47,216 nt of DNA from positions 1 to 47,216 of the forward strand of contig JAHLTZ010000075.1 of assembly GCA_025786725.1 (NCBI GenBank). The letters run 5' to 3'. Below are positions 25,470 through 36,859 of the stretch, one piece after another; position 1 is the first letter of the stretch, and each line of letters starts with the position of its first letter. Made by a program: the position numbers and the translations under genes. A model generated the notes under the pieces. That model made no database searches, was not told where the DNA came from, and saw only the letters and a program-made list of their open reading frames with translations. The stretch comes from Syncephalis fuscata (Eukaryota; Zoopagomycota; Zoopagomycetes; Zoopagales; Piptocephalidaceae).

Positions 25470-25750
25470 TTATTGACGGCTTCTTGGGTCGAAATTCTTC
25501 ATGCGACGTAGTGGACGTTGTGTCGATCTAGCACCCGGATAATAAAGTGGATCTAACCAAAGTATTGTGCTTGTCGATTCTTGAGCTATTTGCCCAGCTA
25601 TCTGTTTGTTATCGTTATCGTTGTCCCTTTTACTATTTTTAGTGTCATCTTTACCGATACATTCATTATCGGTGAATGACTCAATATTACTAGTAGATTG
25701 GTCATTGTTGGTTTACCACTATTGTTTGCCTTGTCTTTAGGTAACGACAT
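25470..25750 (-). CDS. Hypothetical protein of ~93 residues with one apparent frameshift
   Basis: From ATG at 25750 the frame reads ~15 hydrophilic residues (MSLPKDKANNSGK...), then a second frame, open to a stop at 25470-25472, carries a clearly protein-like stretch: Asp/Asn/Lys-rich (KRDNDNDNKQ), then STILWLDPLYYPGARSTQRP and RRMKNFDPRSRQ. The two join if one base is missing near 25700-25710 (in CAACAATGACC). A 27-nt intron joining them is too short for this genome. The C-terminal block looks conserved-type but I cannot name it. Confidence 0.4.
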
Positions 25751-26690
25751 TTAGAATCGTGTATTCGAAATAGTATATGGCAAGTGAACAAAATAACTAC
25801 ATTGCACAACTTGTATAGACGGGTCTATTTATTGTTTCTGCACGTCAATGGCATTTAATATCTCGAGGATTAATGGCCATAATAAAACAATTATAATATA
25901 CTTGTGAACACTTGTGATCATTCAATGATACATTTATTATTGTAATGCACTGGTTCATCAAATCATTAACTTACATTTGACTATTTGCCCATTAATGTAT
26001 CCTTTTCTTACCTTGCATATTATTATATGATTCTTTAATTGATATAAGATCAAACTGATCATTGTAATTACTATTGTTATATAGATATTATTTATATATT
26101 ATAAAAACATTTAGCTAGATCATTATAGCCTATTTCATCGTTATGCACTCTTATTTGGGTTCCGTCTTACACTAGACGTTAGTTCGCCCGATGTTAAAAG
26201 TTATATTCTCACGACCACGCCAATCAATAGCGTACGTGGACATAACACAGCTTGAAGCAAAAAAAACACAAATATGAAAGGATAGTAGGATAGAGGAATA
26301 TCATGATGATATAAACAGATGTCATCAAAAACCAAATAGTATCGGAATGACCGACTAACTAGTTAGTACACGTTGAACCAGCTGTTAAACTGATTTAGCG
26401 TATAAAATATGTTGTTACACGGTAAGATGTCGAAGGACCCGCTTGCGTAGACAGACAAATGTTGTTGTGCCTATACAATAGCATCTATCTTGTTTTAGCC
26501 AGTGTAGCGCCATTGAAATCTTCTCCAGTAGTCGTGATTTAGTAAATCATGTCAACTGGTGGCAATTCAGTCTTTGGCCATAAAACGCTATCACCAATAT
26601 GGTAATGATGCGTGTAATGATAAGACAATGATTGAATATATAAATATATATACCAAATAGAAAGCCGTGTACAGATAGGCTACTGGTAGA
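25751..26690. other. Intergenic interval, no gene seen
   Basis: About 940 bp of AT-rich sequence with no frame, splice pattern or repeat that I can support. Confidence 0.5.
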
Positions 26691-26818
26691 ATGAATCAGA
26701 GCGATAGTAATGGTAGTAATGGGGTGGTGATGGTGGTGGTAATAACCGTAGAGATGATAGGAAAGAAAAAGAGAGAAAAGAAAATGCACTGGCATCATTA
26801 TTGAATAAATTCATATGA
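26691..26818 (+). CDS. Possible short basic ORF or exon with one apparent frameshift
   Basis: MNQSDSNGSN from 26691 continues into a Gly/Asn- and Lys/Arg/Glu-rich stretch (RRDDRKEKERKENALASLL) only if one G is missing near 26719-26726. The second part stops at 26816-26818. The composition is protein-like but low-complexity, and it could be one exon of a larger gene since TTGATTGA-rich sequence with splice-like TAGs precedes it. Weak support. Confidence 0.2.
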
Positions 26819-26949
26819 TTACCTGGCAGCAGTGTATAAACGATATCCAGTAAATGGATGCTACAAAATAAACACATTACCAGAGTGCAATTCAGCTACA
26901 ACTAATTAAAAGTCTATACGCGGCCAGCCTGATCATATAACCTTTCGTA

Positions 26950-27507
26950 TTAATCACTGTCTTGTTCCTCTATTAGTATAATAATATTGTTATTATTAGT
27001 TAATTATTATTATTATTAGATCTATTAATATGATCGTTTCACTTACGAAAGCGAGAAAGCCGACGAAATAGTTCACGTTCTACAGAATTGGACGCTACTT
27101 GGTCCAGTTGACGAAATGCTTCTTACTGCGCCAAGTATCGAGGCTGAAAATGCCACGCCTATCGCCCTTTCGACGACCACGTTTACCAGGCCGGTCTGCA
27201 TCGCCAAGTGTAAGCGAGAAGACAAGTGGCAGTCCACGCGAACTGCTCTGGTCTTCGCTATCGGAGCTATAACGGCTACGAGCATCACGAGTGTCTGTTC
27301 TAAACCGACGGAGATTTAATTTGTTGGTAATGTGACAACATTCTTCAATTTACGGCTTCTCCATCCCGAGGCGCATCCCTCGCTCGTCTCCAGTGTGTGA
27401 CTGCCTTGAGCCTTAATATCAGAATGGCTTGCAATATCAGTGGTAGAGGTATTCGTGCTAGCACCACCCGGCATCATTCGCTGCATCAAATTGCGAGCAA
27501 GATTCAT
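26950..27507 (-). CDS. Hypothetical basic, Ser/Arg-rich protein, probably frameshifted near its end
   Basis: Not recognised. From ATG 27507 the first exon (27507-27354) encodes MNLARNLMQRMMPGG and a Ser/Thr-rich segment. The second (27294 on) is strongly protein-like: HTRDARSRYSSDSEDQ, then a basic KRGRRKGDRRG patch and FSLDTWRSKKHFVNWTK, ending at a TAG at 27095-27097. The intron 27295-27353 keeps the frame but uses a CAG acceptor beyond an earlier TAG; a one-base loss instead would give LRRFRTDTRD in continuous frame. Directly after the stop, another frame reads SNSVERELFRRLSRF up to a donor at 27046, and splices to EQDSD-stop at 26950. Adding one base in the run at 27094-27102 would make this one C-terminus. 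Confidence 0.4.
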
Positions 27508-27665
27508 GTTAAAAACCGACGCACGTCAAAGAAAATAGAATATTCGTCGAAGAAAAGGCGCAAAGGAATAAAAGAACTTCCAATAGTGCAACAATCGTAA
27601 TTCCCGGTCTTTATAAATCGTCCAAGTAAGAACTACTGCAAGTTTAAGTACTGAAACACAGAGTA

Positions 27666-28009
27666 ATGAGCACTAATGATGACAGCTATATGGTAGGACT
27701 ATTCAAAGCACCTACAGTCGGCCGATATCCATACGATGGACCGCTGCCGCGTACCAATCAACGAAACGGTGAAAAAAAGGTGAAACGACGTCAAAAATGC
27801 TTCAATATGCAGAAGGTATTGTCCAACTAAATAAATAGCTGAATAGCAACAAAGAAGCAAACGTGAAGAAGAAAAAGAAAAGAAGAAAAAGGTGTTTAAC
27901 AACAAGTGAAGATAAACGAGCTGAAGAGGATAAGGAAATAGTGAGAGTAAAGCGAGCACAACTACCAAATCTAGACAATGCGAACACCGTCATCATATTT
28001 ATGTACTGA
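27666..28009 (+). CDS. Hypothetical lysine-rich small protein, two exons
   Basis: Not recognised. It is divergent from the gene at 27507. Exon 1 is 27666-27779 (MSTNDDSYMVGLFKAP...), exon 2 is 27839-28009, together 94 residues with the frame kept. The 59-nt intron has GTGAAA donor, a CCAACTAAAT branch-like site and TAG acceptor. Exon 2 has a very basic run (KKKKKRRKR) followed by a charged helix-like part (EDKRAEEDKEIVRVKRAQ). An unspliced alternative ends at 27830 after 54 codons. Nuclear localisation would be a reasonable guess but nothing proves it. Confidence 0.33.
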
Positions 28010-29497
28010 TAGCTAATCCGCCACTCGCTTTAGACAGACCCTCGTTTTCATTCGTCTTTTCATGTTCCCAATTAACGCAAAGGGTACAAGTCACGCGGTA
28101 AACTGGATCAATAGGCTAGCAATTATGGTAACGGTAACATTAACAACGACAACAGCAACGTCGCCTATACATGCGTCTGACTGAATCACGCCATAACGGA
28201 AAAATAGAATGGTTTGTCCGTCGGCATCTAAATAAGAAGCTCCGTCTAAATTTAACAAACATATTTATGCTTATTAGCTGTACCAATACTGGTGGTTTTA
28301 GAGGTGTAGTGTAGCGCAACATGGTATGCACAAATTAAAGCATGGGCGATTTGAGGCAGCACGAAACGTACAAGTTTTATTAAAAAAATCGTAGTGTTAA
28401 ATAAAAACCACACGTGCGTTTCTAACCAACAATAACTACCGGGTAGTATCTACCACCAATCGTTATAGTATAATTCAAACACCGTCGCGCTGCTTAAATA
28501 CAAAGGTGCTGATTATTACTAATCGAGTGATAATAAAAACAAAAAGCGACTTTGAAGGTGGAAGGGAATGTAGCTATCCAGATAACCAATAATCTACGTT
28601 ATGACATCATATCGTGGCTTGAAATGTATGTCTCTGTGTATAGAAATGTCTAACGAGTTGATTGGTTAGATACAACGGCGATATGAAGCAATACAATATT
28701 GCGTATTCAATTCAATCCAACACATAATAAACAATCTACAGTCTCAAATCATAATAGACAATCTAGGGTTGTACCATTATTGCTGCCAAATCCTTACTTA
28801 TCGCCTGCCGAGTACAAGTGGTCAAAGTGTGTTATAAAAATAGAACCTTACTGTCACGCAGTCATTCATACATCCATACGTGCATACTGATACATCTACG
28901 CCTTTTCCTATGCAGTCATACACACACGTGTATCTACATACAATGTGGCCTTGGCGTAGTTGTATGGTAATGACTTGTATACTTGTTATGTGTATACAAT
29001 TATAGACAGATAAACAAATGGCATAGTTGCCAATAAATTGAATAAACGGGGCATATGTGTTACTCATCAAGCCATGTACAACATAACAACACAATTGGCC
29101 TATAATCTGGCCATTTACAGCATAATATGGATATTCATATTGTATGTTTATTGGAACTACAAGTTACAGAATAACCTGTAGAGGTGTATACAAGGCCCAT
29201 CCCAGAGGATGATAGACATAAACCATTATGTCCCATGGACCGGTAAACATAGAAAGTAAGAAAGACAAATAGACGGACAGATAGACAAACGCAGACACAG
29301 ACATGCCAACAGACAGACAATGATAGTGATAATCGAGAAAAAGAATTGATTTGCTGCTGTTGTTGTTGTTGTTATTGTCATTGCATCACTAAACACAATT
29401 CGTAAGACAACTTTTAGTTTAAACGTAACGACCTATAAATAAAACAATGAAACATTTACATAGGCGGTTAGTCATGTGTTCCTTGCATGGCGTTGTA
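28010..29497. other. Interval without a supported gene
   Basis: A possible small minus-strand exon pair lies at about 28060-28322: a start MLRYTTPLKPP, a 38-nt GTACAG...TTTAG intron-like piece, and a frame reading DGASYLDADGQTILFFRYGV. The exon phases do not match, so I do not call it. Around 29265-29330 there is an ACAGACAG-rich tract, and at 29352-29376 a TTG-repeat tract. Otherwise AT-rich. Confidence 0.4.
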
Positions 29498-29941
29498 TTA
29501 TAACTTACGACGATAATCTTCTCGTAAACGCTTGGCAAAATCAAATGGTTCACGGCCATGGATTTTTGACGATGCAGATAGATTCGATAGATTCAATTGG
29601 GCCACACGAGCCGATCGCTTCTTTGATGTTGTGTTGATGCGAAGGCCGGAAGGTGGTGTATTTTCATCGTTAACATTGTTTAATGACGACGAAGATAGAG
29701 ACGACGATACGGAGCTGGTCGATGATTTGGCAAACCGTTGCCGTGCCCAACCAGGAGAAGCTGGTGTAAGTCGATGCTCTGCACCGTCACCAATGCCAAT
29801 CTCCTGCTTGGCCGCTTCAAGGTTGAGTGCCAATGGGCGCTTGCCTTTGAACTTGCTTTTGCGTTCCATAGGCATGTTCAACATGGATGAAGTACGAGAC
29901 GAGCTGAGAGTGCCAATACGGTCGCTTTCGTTGCTTATCAT
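29498..29941 (-). CDS. Hypothetical Ser-rich basic protein, 147 residues
   Basis: Not recognised. A single open exon; I prefer the ATG at 29941 over one 79 codons further upstream, because the upstream extension is Thr/Ser/Tyr low-complexity in AT-rich DNA while the sequence from 29941 has coding-like composition. Features: Ser-rich start, basic patch MERKSKFKGKRPLALNLE, a TPASPGWARQRF stretch, a poly-Ser segment, KKRSARVAQLNLSNL, and a charged C-terminus PFDFAKRLREDYRRKL. The short conserved-looking blocks between Ser-rich linkers suggest a disordered regulatory protein with peptide motifs; that is inference. Confidence 0.45.
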   Translation of the reverse strand: MISNESDRIGTLSSSRTSSMLNMPMERKSKFKGKRPLALNLEAAKQEIGIGDGAEHRLTPASPGWARQRFAKSSTSSVSSSLSSSSLNNVNDENTPPSGLRINTTSKKRSARVAQLNLSNLSASSKIHGREPFDFAKRLREDYRRKL

Positions 29942-31165
29942 GACGAAAGTGTGATAGAGTTGCGGTGGTGTTAGTGTGCTGGTGAGCAGGTAAACTCGTG
30001 TTGTTGAGTAAGCGTTAAAAGCAAAAATCTGACGTGCAATAGCGTTCGTAAACTTCAAACCAATGGTCGTTAATGGGAGGCGTTTGGTAGATGTGAGTAT
30101 GGATGTTGAAGTGCTTGTAGTGATGGATATGCGGGAGAGGCGTATGTAAGGATGCGTGCGTCGTAAGTTATGGAACAATGCAAATCAATTTAGAAAACAG
30201 CGAGTACCGGACTCGATAATCAATAGAATAAAATGATAAGAATGAACCGAATAATGGGACAACAAACAACCGCAATGCTGCAAAAATAAAAATAACCAGA
30301 TCAAGGAAGTAAGAGAGATAAATGGGCTGTATTTAAGCCAGCACGCACAACGCTATTCCAAAGCGGTCACGTACAGCAGCAGCCAAGCAAACGGCAAGCG
30401 GCGATATATGCGGAGAAAGAGTGGCAAATGAACGAGTGAAGAACAGAAAGAAAAAGGTAGGCGGATGAACGCCGACCAGTGGAGTTATAAAAGTTTCTGA
30501 AAAGGTGAGACAAGCAAATAAATGTAGAATCAAACCGTCCCGCAGTCTGCTTGGGAAAACAAAGGACGCTGTACGACGGCAGCTAAAATAAGCAATGCTC
30601 CAAAAGTGATACCACACAAAGAGATGGATAATGCAAATGTATTATTATAGTAATAAAGAATTCCTAAAAGCAAAGAATACGGTTGTAAAGAACTAAATTG
30701 GAAAACCAGTGTCACCAGTGACGACGGCAATAATAAAAGTGTAGTAGAAGTAGTAGAAGTAGTAGTAGTAGCGAGTGTGGTAAGTAAAGGAGGACGATAA
30801 TGAAAAAAGGAGAAGGCCAACTAGCACCATTGCACACCCCTCATATGCGATTTTGCTCCTTGACTGCTCTAAGGACAAAACAGGTATGTACCCCTTGGTG
30901 CCTGTATTCATACACACGCCCATACTTGCGGTGGCAGCGTGCTGATACCGCGTGGTACACGTTAAAGACTTGGAAAAATAGACCACTGCCGCTCTACGAG
31001 AGTACCGCGTATGCATGTCTGCAGTTATCAATCTAAAACATGCAGCCAAAAAAATCAGCAAAAAGTGTTGAATAGAAAAAAAATGCCTGACACAGCGTTT
31101 CATCACGCGGAGTACAAAAATAAATATAGAGCAAAAGAGAGAAACGATAGCACAATAAGTCTTTG
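29942..31165. other. Interval without a confidently called gene
   Basis: Two overlapping minus-strand frames (30530-30820 and 30693-31106) are rich in Leu, Phe, Tyr and Thr and each would give hydrophobic segments. A short two-TM protein is possible in 30530-30820, but composition here is driven by GTA/GAA repeats (about 30740-30775) and I cannot pick a frame. No motif is recognised. Confidence 0.35.
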
Positions 31166-32494
31166 TTATACTAAGAAATAAAAATGTCTTTTTTTAGCAC
31201 CATTAACGCTTTTATTATTTTGTAAATAACTAATGGGGTCCCAACAAAAGCGACGCATTGGCGTGGACTCTGTGGTGGCATTGATATCTGCCATCATCTA
31301 AAACATAAATTTAAATCATTCAAATCAACGATATTATTAGTAATTAAGTATACAGTTTCAGTAAATAGCGCCCCTTTTAATTGCCAAGATTATGGCATAA
31401 ACTAGCATAATACACGAATGCCAAATTTAATGCATCTATGAATACTTACTTCGTCAGTCAGTGGCGGATCAAAAAGAGCATGTTCTCCGTGATGCGTTTT
31501 GGATTCGTACTTTTTGGTATGACGACAAACTGACGTTGAATAGCCCAACGCAGTAGTACTTGCGCGTCCGTGATCAAAGACTGGCCATTTTCACTGTTGT
31601 TGCTGTTGCTGCTGCTATTGCTGTTACGCTGGTTGAGTTGGGTCACTGCTCGGGTCACTGCAGGCAACGGATAGGTGCCATTCACCAGTGCTCCTTCTCC
31701 AAGACTCGAGTAGGCTTCGAGCTGGATATTATGTTTACGACAGAATGCCACCAATTCCCGATCCGGCCATAATGGATGCAGCTCTGTTTGAAGCACACTC
31801 GGTTGAATTGAAATATTCGTATCATCTAGTAACTGTTTTAAATGACGTATTGTGTAGTTACTAACACCAATGGCACGTATCTTTCCCTCGCGATACAACT
31901 CTTCAAGTGCTCGGTAACTGCCCATCCGATTCTCGGCATTTCGTGGATCGTCGGTTTTCAGTTTCTGTGTTCTAAGCACCATCCCCCAACAGTATCACCA
32001 ATTTACACAATCAATGATACCACATTGTTTCAAAATACAATAAATATGCTGTTGTTACAACAATGGTTCACATAAAATGCTACACGTGTATACACACCCT
32101 GGCCAGTGAATAAGATAAAGATCAATATACTCTACACCTAGTTTTTGGCGAGATGTTTCAAAAGCTAATAATTGCAAGAGTCGTGATCACAACAGCAATG
32201 ACATTAATACAGCTGTGCGTATTAAATAAATCCAGCTAAGAAAAACTTTAATTAACCGATGCTGTAACCGACCCACCTTTAAGACATGCCTCGTAGCCTT
32301 GGTCGCGTGGAGCTATTCGTTATTAGCATAAACAAGCAAGCACACAAATGCTTAATATTTGTATCAAAGCTTACCAAGTTTTGTAGTAATAAAAATATCA
32401 CTTCGTTTCAAACCATTAAATGAGTCTGCATCTTCAAATACACACTGTAGGACACGTCCGATCGCCTCTTCATTTCGATAGACAGACGCAGTAT
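31166..32494 (-). pseudogene. Aldo-keto reductase, 5'-truncated at the repeat boundary and with one frameshift
   Basis: NADPH-dependent carbonyl reductase family. Exons on the minus strand: 32494-32375, 32312-32277, 32164-32098, 31971-31450, 31297-31166. The catalytic tetrad is visible: Asp in IDTASVYRNE, Tyr in the same motif, Lys in FITTKL, His in LIHWPG. Later blocks GKIRAIGVSNYTIRHL, QTELHP, AYSSLGEG, VVIPKSTNPKRI and FCWDPIS are classic for the family. Two things are wrong. First, the coding sequence begins at the acceptor before IDTA; the ~45 residues that normally precede it, including the first strand and GLGT motif, are absent, and only ~90 bp separate the exon from arm A'. Second, a T run (A5 on the plus strand at 31471-31475) is one base short: without it the frame stops after LFLIRH, with it the text reads FDPPLTDE and splices in phase. 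An Asn/Ser run interrupts the loop after TQLNQRN. Identity is firm; whether any protein is made is doubtful. Confidence 0.88.
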
Positions 32495-34641
32495 CTATAA
32501 ACACGCCATTTACATTATTAAATAAAAACATTTTTTTATAAACATCAATTAATTGGTTAGCTATTTATTATAATTTGGTGGTCAATGATTAAATTGAATG
32601 TTATTAAATTTATTGAACATGATGGTGGGTGGTGAGTGACATCAATCATCAAATACTCATCATTTTAGATTTATTATCCAGTATACATTTCGCCTATATC
32701 ATTTCCATTATATCCTACACTATCATATAGCATTGTATGCTATACTAGACACATTCTATTGTTTATATGTTCCATTACACTTCACTCAACCCATTCATTG
32801 CGTTGTATGGACTATAGCTTTGACATCATTTATCTGGGCCTTTATTATTGTATATTCATTCTACTGTAGATCATTCTATTGTTTACTGATTACATAAGAT
32901 TAATAAAAGCCGCCTGTTTATTGCCAGCTGTATCTGTTATAGATTGCAATTTATTGTGCTCACTTAACCACGCGAACTATAATTTTACTAGCATTATTCA
33001 TGCATTGTTCTTTTGCTCATTCATTCATAACATTTCACGTTTTACTATAAAATCGCTTTTTATAATTAATTATATTATTCGTAAATTTCAAATTGGTTCA
33101 CTTTGTCATATACACATGTACATATATGATACTTTATCATCAATATCCATGCACTTTCTTTGACTATTCACTTGAGTTCGTGTCATTTTATTAGCTTGCA
33201 GTCAAGTATACAATATAAATAGAAAATAAAGACAAAAAGCAGCGAGTCTACAACAACAGCTATATCAGAACGTGAAATATCCAATGGCTTGCTAGTTAGT
33301 AAAGTTTATACATACCAATATCGTATCTGTAATCACAAACATAATAAAATGCAATGCTAAACAGTGCTTATTTAATATGTTGATGGCCTAAACTCCCAAC
33401 CTATAGCGCTGAGCCCATACCCACGTCTAGGCCATCTACACACAAACAAGAGATCTAGAATGCAATAACAGCAGTGCAATAGCACACTGTTGCGATATTA
33501 TACAGCCAACACAATCACATCGTCACTTCTACTCAATTGAAGATAACAACTTAGATGGCACAAACAGTATAACGCCTTAAACCAAAGTTGTGCCAATTAA
33601 GACGCTTTAGCTGCTAAAACAACAGTGCCATTATGACAACTGCTTAACATCACCCGCAATCAAGGAATAGTGATATGTATATACGCACACCTGAGTGTCT
33701 ATACAAGCACCACCATACAATAAACAAAGTGGTTTACAGCATAGATTAGGTTGTTTGACGTTGTACCACCGAAGGTCTTAAGAGTTTATAGCGGCTGAGT
33801 ACGTCTTCTAGACAGCTTAAAGTATGCCGAGCAGTTGTATATTGTATGGTTTCACAAGCAAGCAGTTACAGTGTGTCATATAAAGCTGTAAATTCCACTA
33901 AACATTGTAATTTGCGAACATATGAAATAGTGGAATGCAACTGCTAATTAGTTAAAGAATAAATGTAAAATCAAAGACGTAATTAAAATTACGTGTTTTG
34001 ATGGGGAATATGCTATTTAAGCACACATGCGTGCGTTTAGCGCAGAAGCGAGCACTCAGCATTATCCAATGAATTGAATCCATCAATTGATACAATTGTA
34101 AGCCAATAAATACAATGATATTCCTACTAGCAGGCTGCCAAACATTGTATAGCGCGTTTTTCTCATTGTAACGATGACTCAACGCCACTTTGAAATAGAC
34201 AATGGCTTCAGCGAATGTTTCAAACGAGACCTTATCAGCCCATCGTCAAAGCACACTCAATAGCAAATAGATTGAGCGTCATTAGTCGCGGCTTTTCCCT
34301 TGAAATCATATCTTTATGTAGCACTAAAGTATAAAAAAAGCCAATTGCTTTGTATTGGCATTGCCTATCGCATCTTGCCCGGTTTAATGACGTTTATTGT
34401 CGCAAACTAGTGGTCTTACTTAGAAAATTGGCTTAACTTACTGGCTGAATTGTGCAAATGAAATATGTAGGTAATTTCGGCTACTGCTTCCAATTTTTAT
34501 TGTTCACCAATATATAAACGCATACACAAGTCACATTTTCTTTTCTCTTTTCTGTTTAGTTCACTTCTCCTGCCTACTTGTTTGCACACTTGCACATAAG
34601 AATTTTCTCACTTTTTGTTTATTTGAACATCTAAAATCAAT

Positions 34642-35810
34642 ATGGCTACTATCTCCGACTCCGCCAACAGCTCTATTGCCGGCCGTACAAAAAGCTGTAC
34701 TGCCAAGGACCATACTGTGAAAGCAACGAAGACGACCAAGTTGCAAATGACAAGAAAGTTGACCAAGCTTTGAAGAGCAACAAAGACGACCAAGTTGCAA
34801 ACAACGAGGAAGTTGACCAAGCTTTGAAGAGCAACGAAGACGACCAAGTTGCAGACAACGAGGAAGTTGACCAAACTTTGAAAGCAACGAAGACGACCAA
34901 GTTGCAGACAACGAGGAAGTTGACCAAGCTTTGAAGAGCAACGAAGACGACCAAGTTGCAGACAACGAGGAAGTTGACCAAGCTTTGAAAGCAACGAAGA
35001 CGACCAAGTTGCAAATGACAAGAAAGTTGACCAAGCTTTGAAGAGCAACGAAGACGACCAAGTTGCAGACAACGAGGAAGTTGACCAAGCTTTGAAAAGC
35101 AACGAAGACGACCAAGTTGCAAACAAGAAAGTTGACCAAGCTTTGAAAAGCAACGAAGACGACCAAGTTGCAAACAACGAGGAAGTTGACCAAGCTTTGA
35201 AAAGCAACGAAGACGACCAAGTTGCAAACAACGAGGAAGTTGACCAAGCTTTGAAGAGCAAGGAAAACAACAGTTGTTCTTTTGATTTATCGCGTTCATC
35301 GCGATCGATAGCGCAACCAGTATCACGCCGATCAGGCAAACAGGTAAGCAATATTACTGACACTAAGCTAACCTCTCTTCATGATAGAAACAAGACGCCA
35401 GTGGCCAGGCTGAAGGGCACACAGCAAGCCGTTTTACCCACTTGTGATCACAAAAACGTGTCACAACGCAAAAGATCACCACTTATAGGTAATAAAACAC
35501 TTTTATTGGTTACAATAGCTAACAAACATACTTTATTGCTAGCAAAAGAAGAATACGAGAAAAAGCCCATATGCAAATGCATATTAAAACAAATAGAGTC
35601 TAAAAGAATCATGCCACGACCTCCACCACGCAAATTTTCAAAATCAGAGGATATTCGCGTGTCAATGATGATACGTAGATTCGAGGAATTGATTGGTAAA
35701 AAATTAAATATCTTTAATATAATTTTATTTAAACACTTAAGCATTTAGCTCAACGGGAACGCAAACGACGCAGGGAAGAAGAAGAGTCCACTGCACGCAA
35801 ACGGCGATGA
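34642..35810 (+). pseudogene. Arm A' copy of the basic repeat protein gene: ten repeat units, three one-base losses
   Basis: Exons 34642-35343, 35395-35488, 35543-35695 and 35749-35810. Exons 2-4 have exactly the lengths of the arm A gene (94, 153, 62 nt), and exon 1 is 702 nt against 276. The added length is eight extra 54-bp units coding the 18-residue KSNEDDQVAN-type repeat. In three units the junction reads TTGAAAGC or GTGAAAGC instead of the AAGAGC or AAAAGC of the others (34727-34739, 34877-34889, 34984-34994). Each drops one base; after the third the original frame returns. As written, translation would stop at about codon 44. Either the copy is a pseudogene or the run lengths are misread. 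Promoter, introns and C-terminus are all intact. Confidence 0.7.
34730..35275 (+). repeat. 54-bp coding minisatellite, ten units
   Basis: Units of ~54 bp built around GACGACCAAGTTGCA and GTTGACCAAGCTTTGAA, ten copies here against two in arm A. Variants of the unit (AACAACGAGGAA, GACAACGAGGAA, AATGACAAGAAA, AACAAGAAA) are interspersed and partly repeat in blocks, as expected from unequal exchange. All three minus-strand frames across it are open only because the unit length is a multiple of three. Confidence 0.92.
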
Positions 35811-36239
35811 ACTCAAGCTCAGGTGTTTACTATATTTGTACAGCTCTCTTCCTAAATAAACCTTTAGGAAATTTCTCCAACCAAATGCTTAATATTAATA
35901 TACAAACATATAATTGCTTAGCCTTTTTCCTTTATTAATTATAATAAAACAACTTTAAATATAGCTTATATAAATAAATAGATTTAATTTAGCAAACGGC
36001 TAGTGTTCCACGTCTTCTTAAAGCAAAGTTATAATAATGCCAATAAAGGTTATTTGTTATAAAGCCATTGTAATTAACTAGTAGTGTTTAGTATAAAATA
36101 CCAGTACCATATAACGGTCTACTAGTCATTTATTTGATAATAACTGGCCTATTCCTAGTCTTTCTATCTGCGATAATTTAACTATTTGATTTTGAGGTCA
36201 AGTGACTACATTTACTAGTATCTGCGTAGTTGAACTGCA

Positions 36240-36430
36240 CATTTAATCTATTGAACATGGTGACAAGTGGTAAATTTTATTAAGGATCAAATTATTAACT
36301 GTATTACAATTGAATGGCCAAATGACTATATTTAATAGCATTCAATATATTGAACATGATGATCAGTGGTGAGTGACATCAATCATCCAATACTCATTAC
36401 TGTAGATTCATTATCCAGTATGCATATATC
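36240..36430 (+). repeat. Diverged copy of the arm A terminal sequence
   Basis: GTGAGTGACATCAATCATCC and flanks align with the inner end of arm A' (32640-32690) and, in reverse complement, with 2970-3125, including the ACAAGTGGTAAATTTTATTA block. It lies just outside arm A', so the family is also present independent of the large repeat. Confidence 0.6.
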
Positions 36431-36859
36431 CTCTATTTGTCTATATCGCTAAAAACGTATGCTTGTACTATTATATATCATGCTATGTTATACTGAATGC
36501 ATTATATTATTATAGCTTTCAATTACATATAGTTTGCTAAATGAATGAGGTGAATAAGCTGATATTTATTAATAATAAATCTAGAACAAAAAAACAACTA
36601 CAATAGCTAGCGCGTATATTTACTGAATAATAAAGTAATATACAATATAATGAACATGCAACATTGAACGACGATTAGTAGTGTTAAATTTAATGAACAT
36701 ATATGCGTGATCAATAAGCGGAATTAATCGACATTTACTAATAATGAAGCTAAAACAAAAATAAAAGTACCATTGGATAGAGGAATGGTAGGCGAGTATA
36801 GAATGATATAGAATCAAATAAATATACGGTAAAAGTGTATGATAAATATGTTAAAGTAT

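Larger units (their letters stand above)
32588..36062. repeat. Large inverted repeat, right arm (A')
   Basis: Reverse-complement match to 1-3044, nearly identical by eye over long non-coding stretches (for example 33241-33600 against 2041-2400). It is ~430 bp longer, which is explained by eight extra 54-bp units in the coding minisatellite. The inner end (32588, ATTAAATTGAATG) coincides with the inner end of arm A. The outer end is at or beyond 36062, where comparison stops because the left arm is cut by the window. From 32588 to 34641 it is non-coding apart from the unexplained 95-codon frame at 32879-33163. Confidence 0.93.

Noticed and set aside
34561-35363. Three long overlapping open frames on the minus strand across the minisatellite
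   Set aside because: They are shadows of a 54-bp repeat whose unit is a multiple of three. The real exon, splice sites and matching copy in arm A are on the plus strand.
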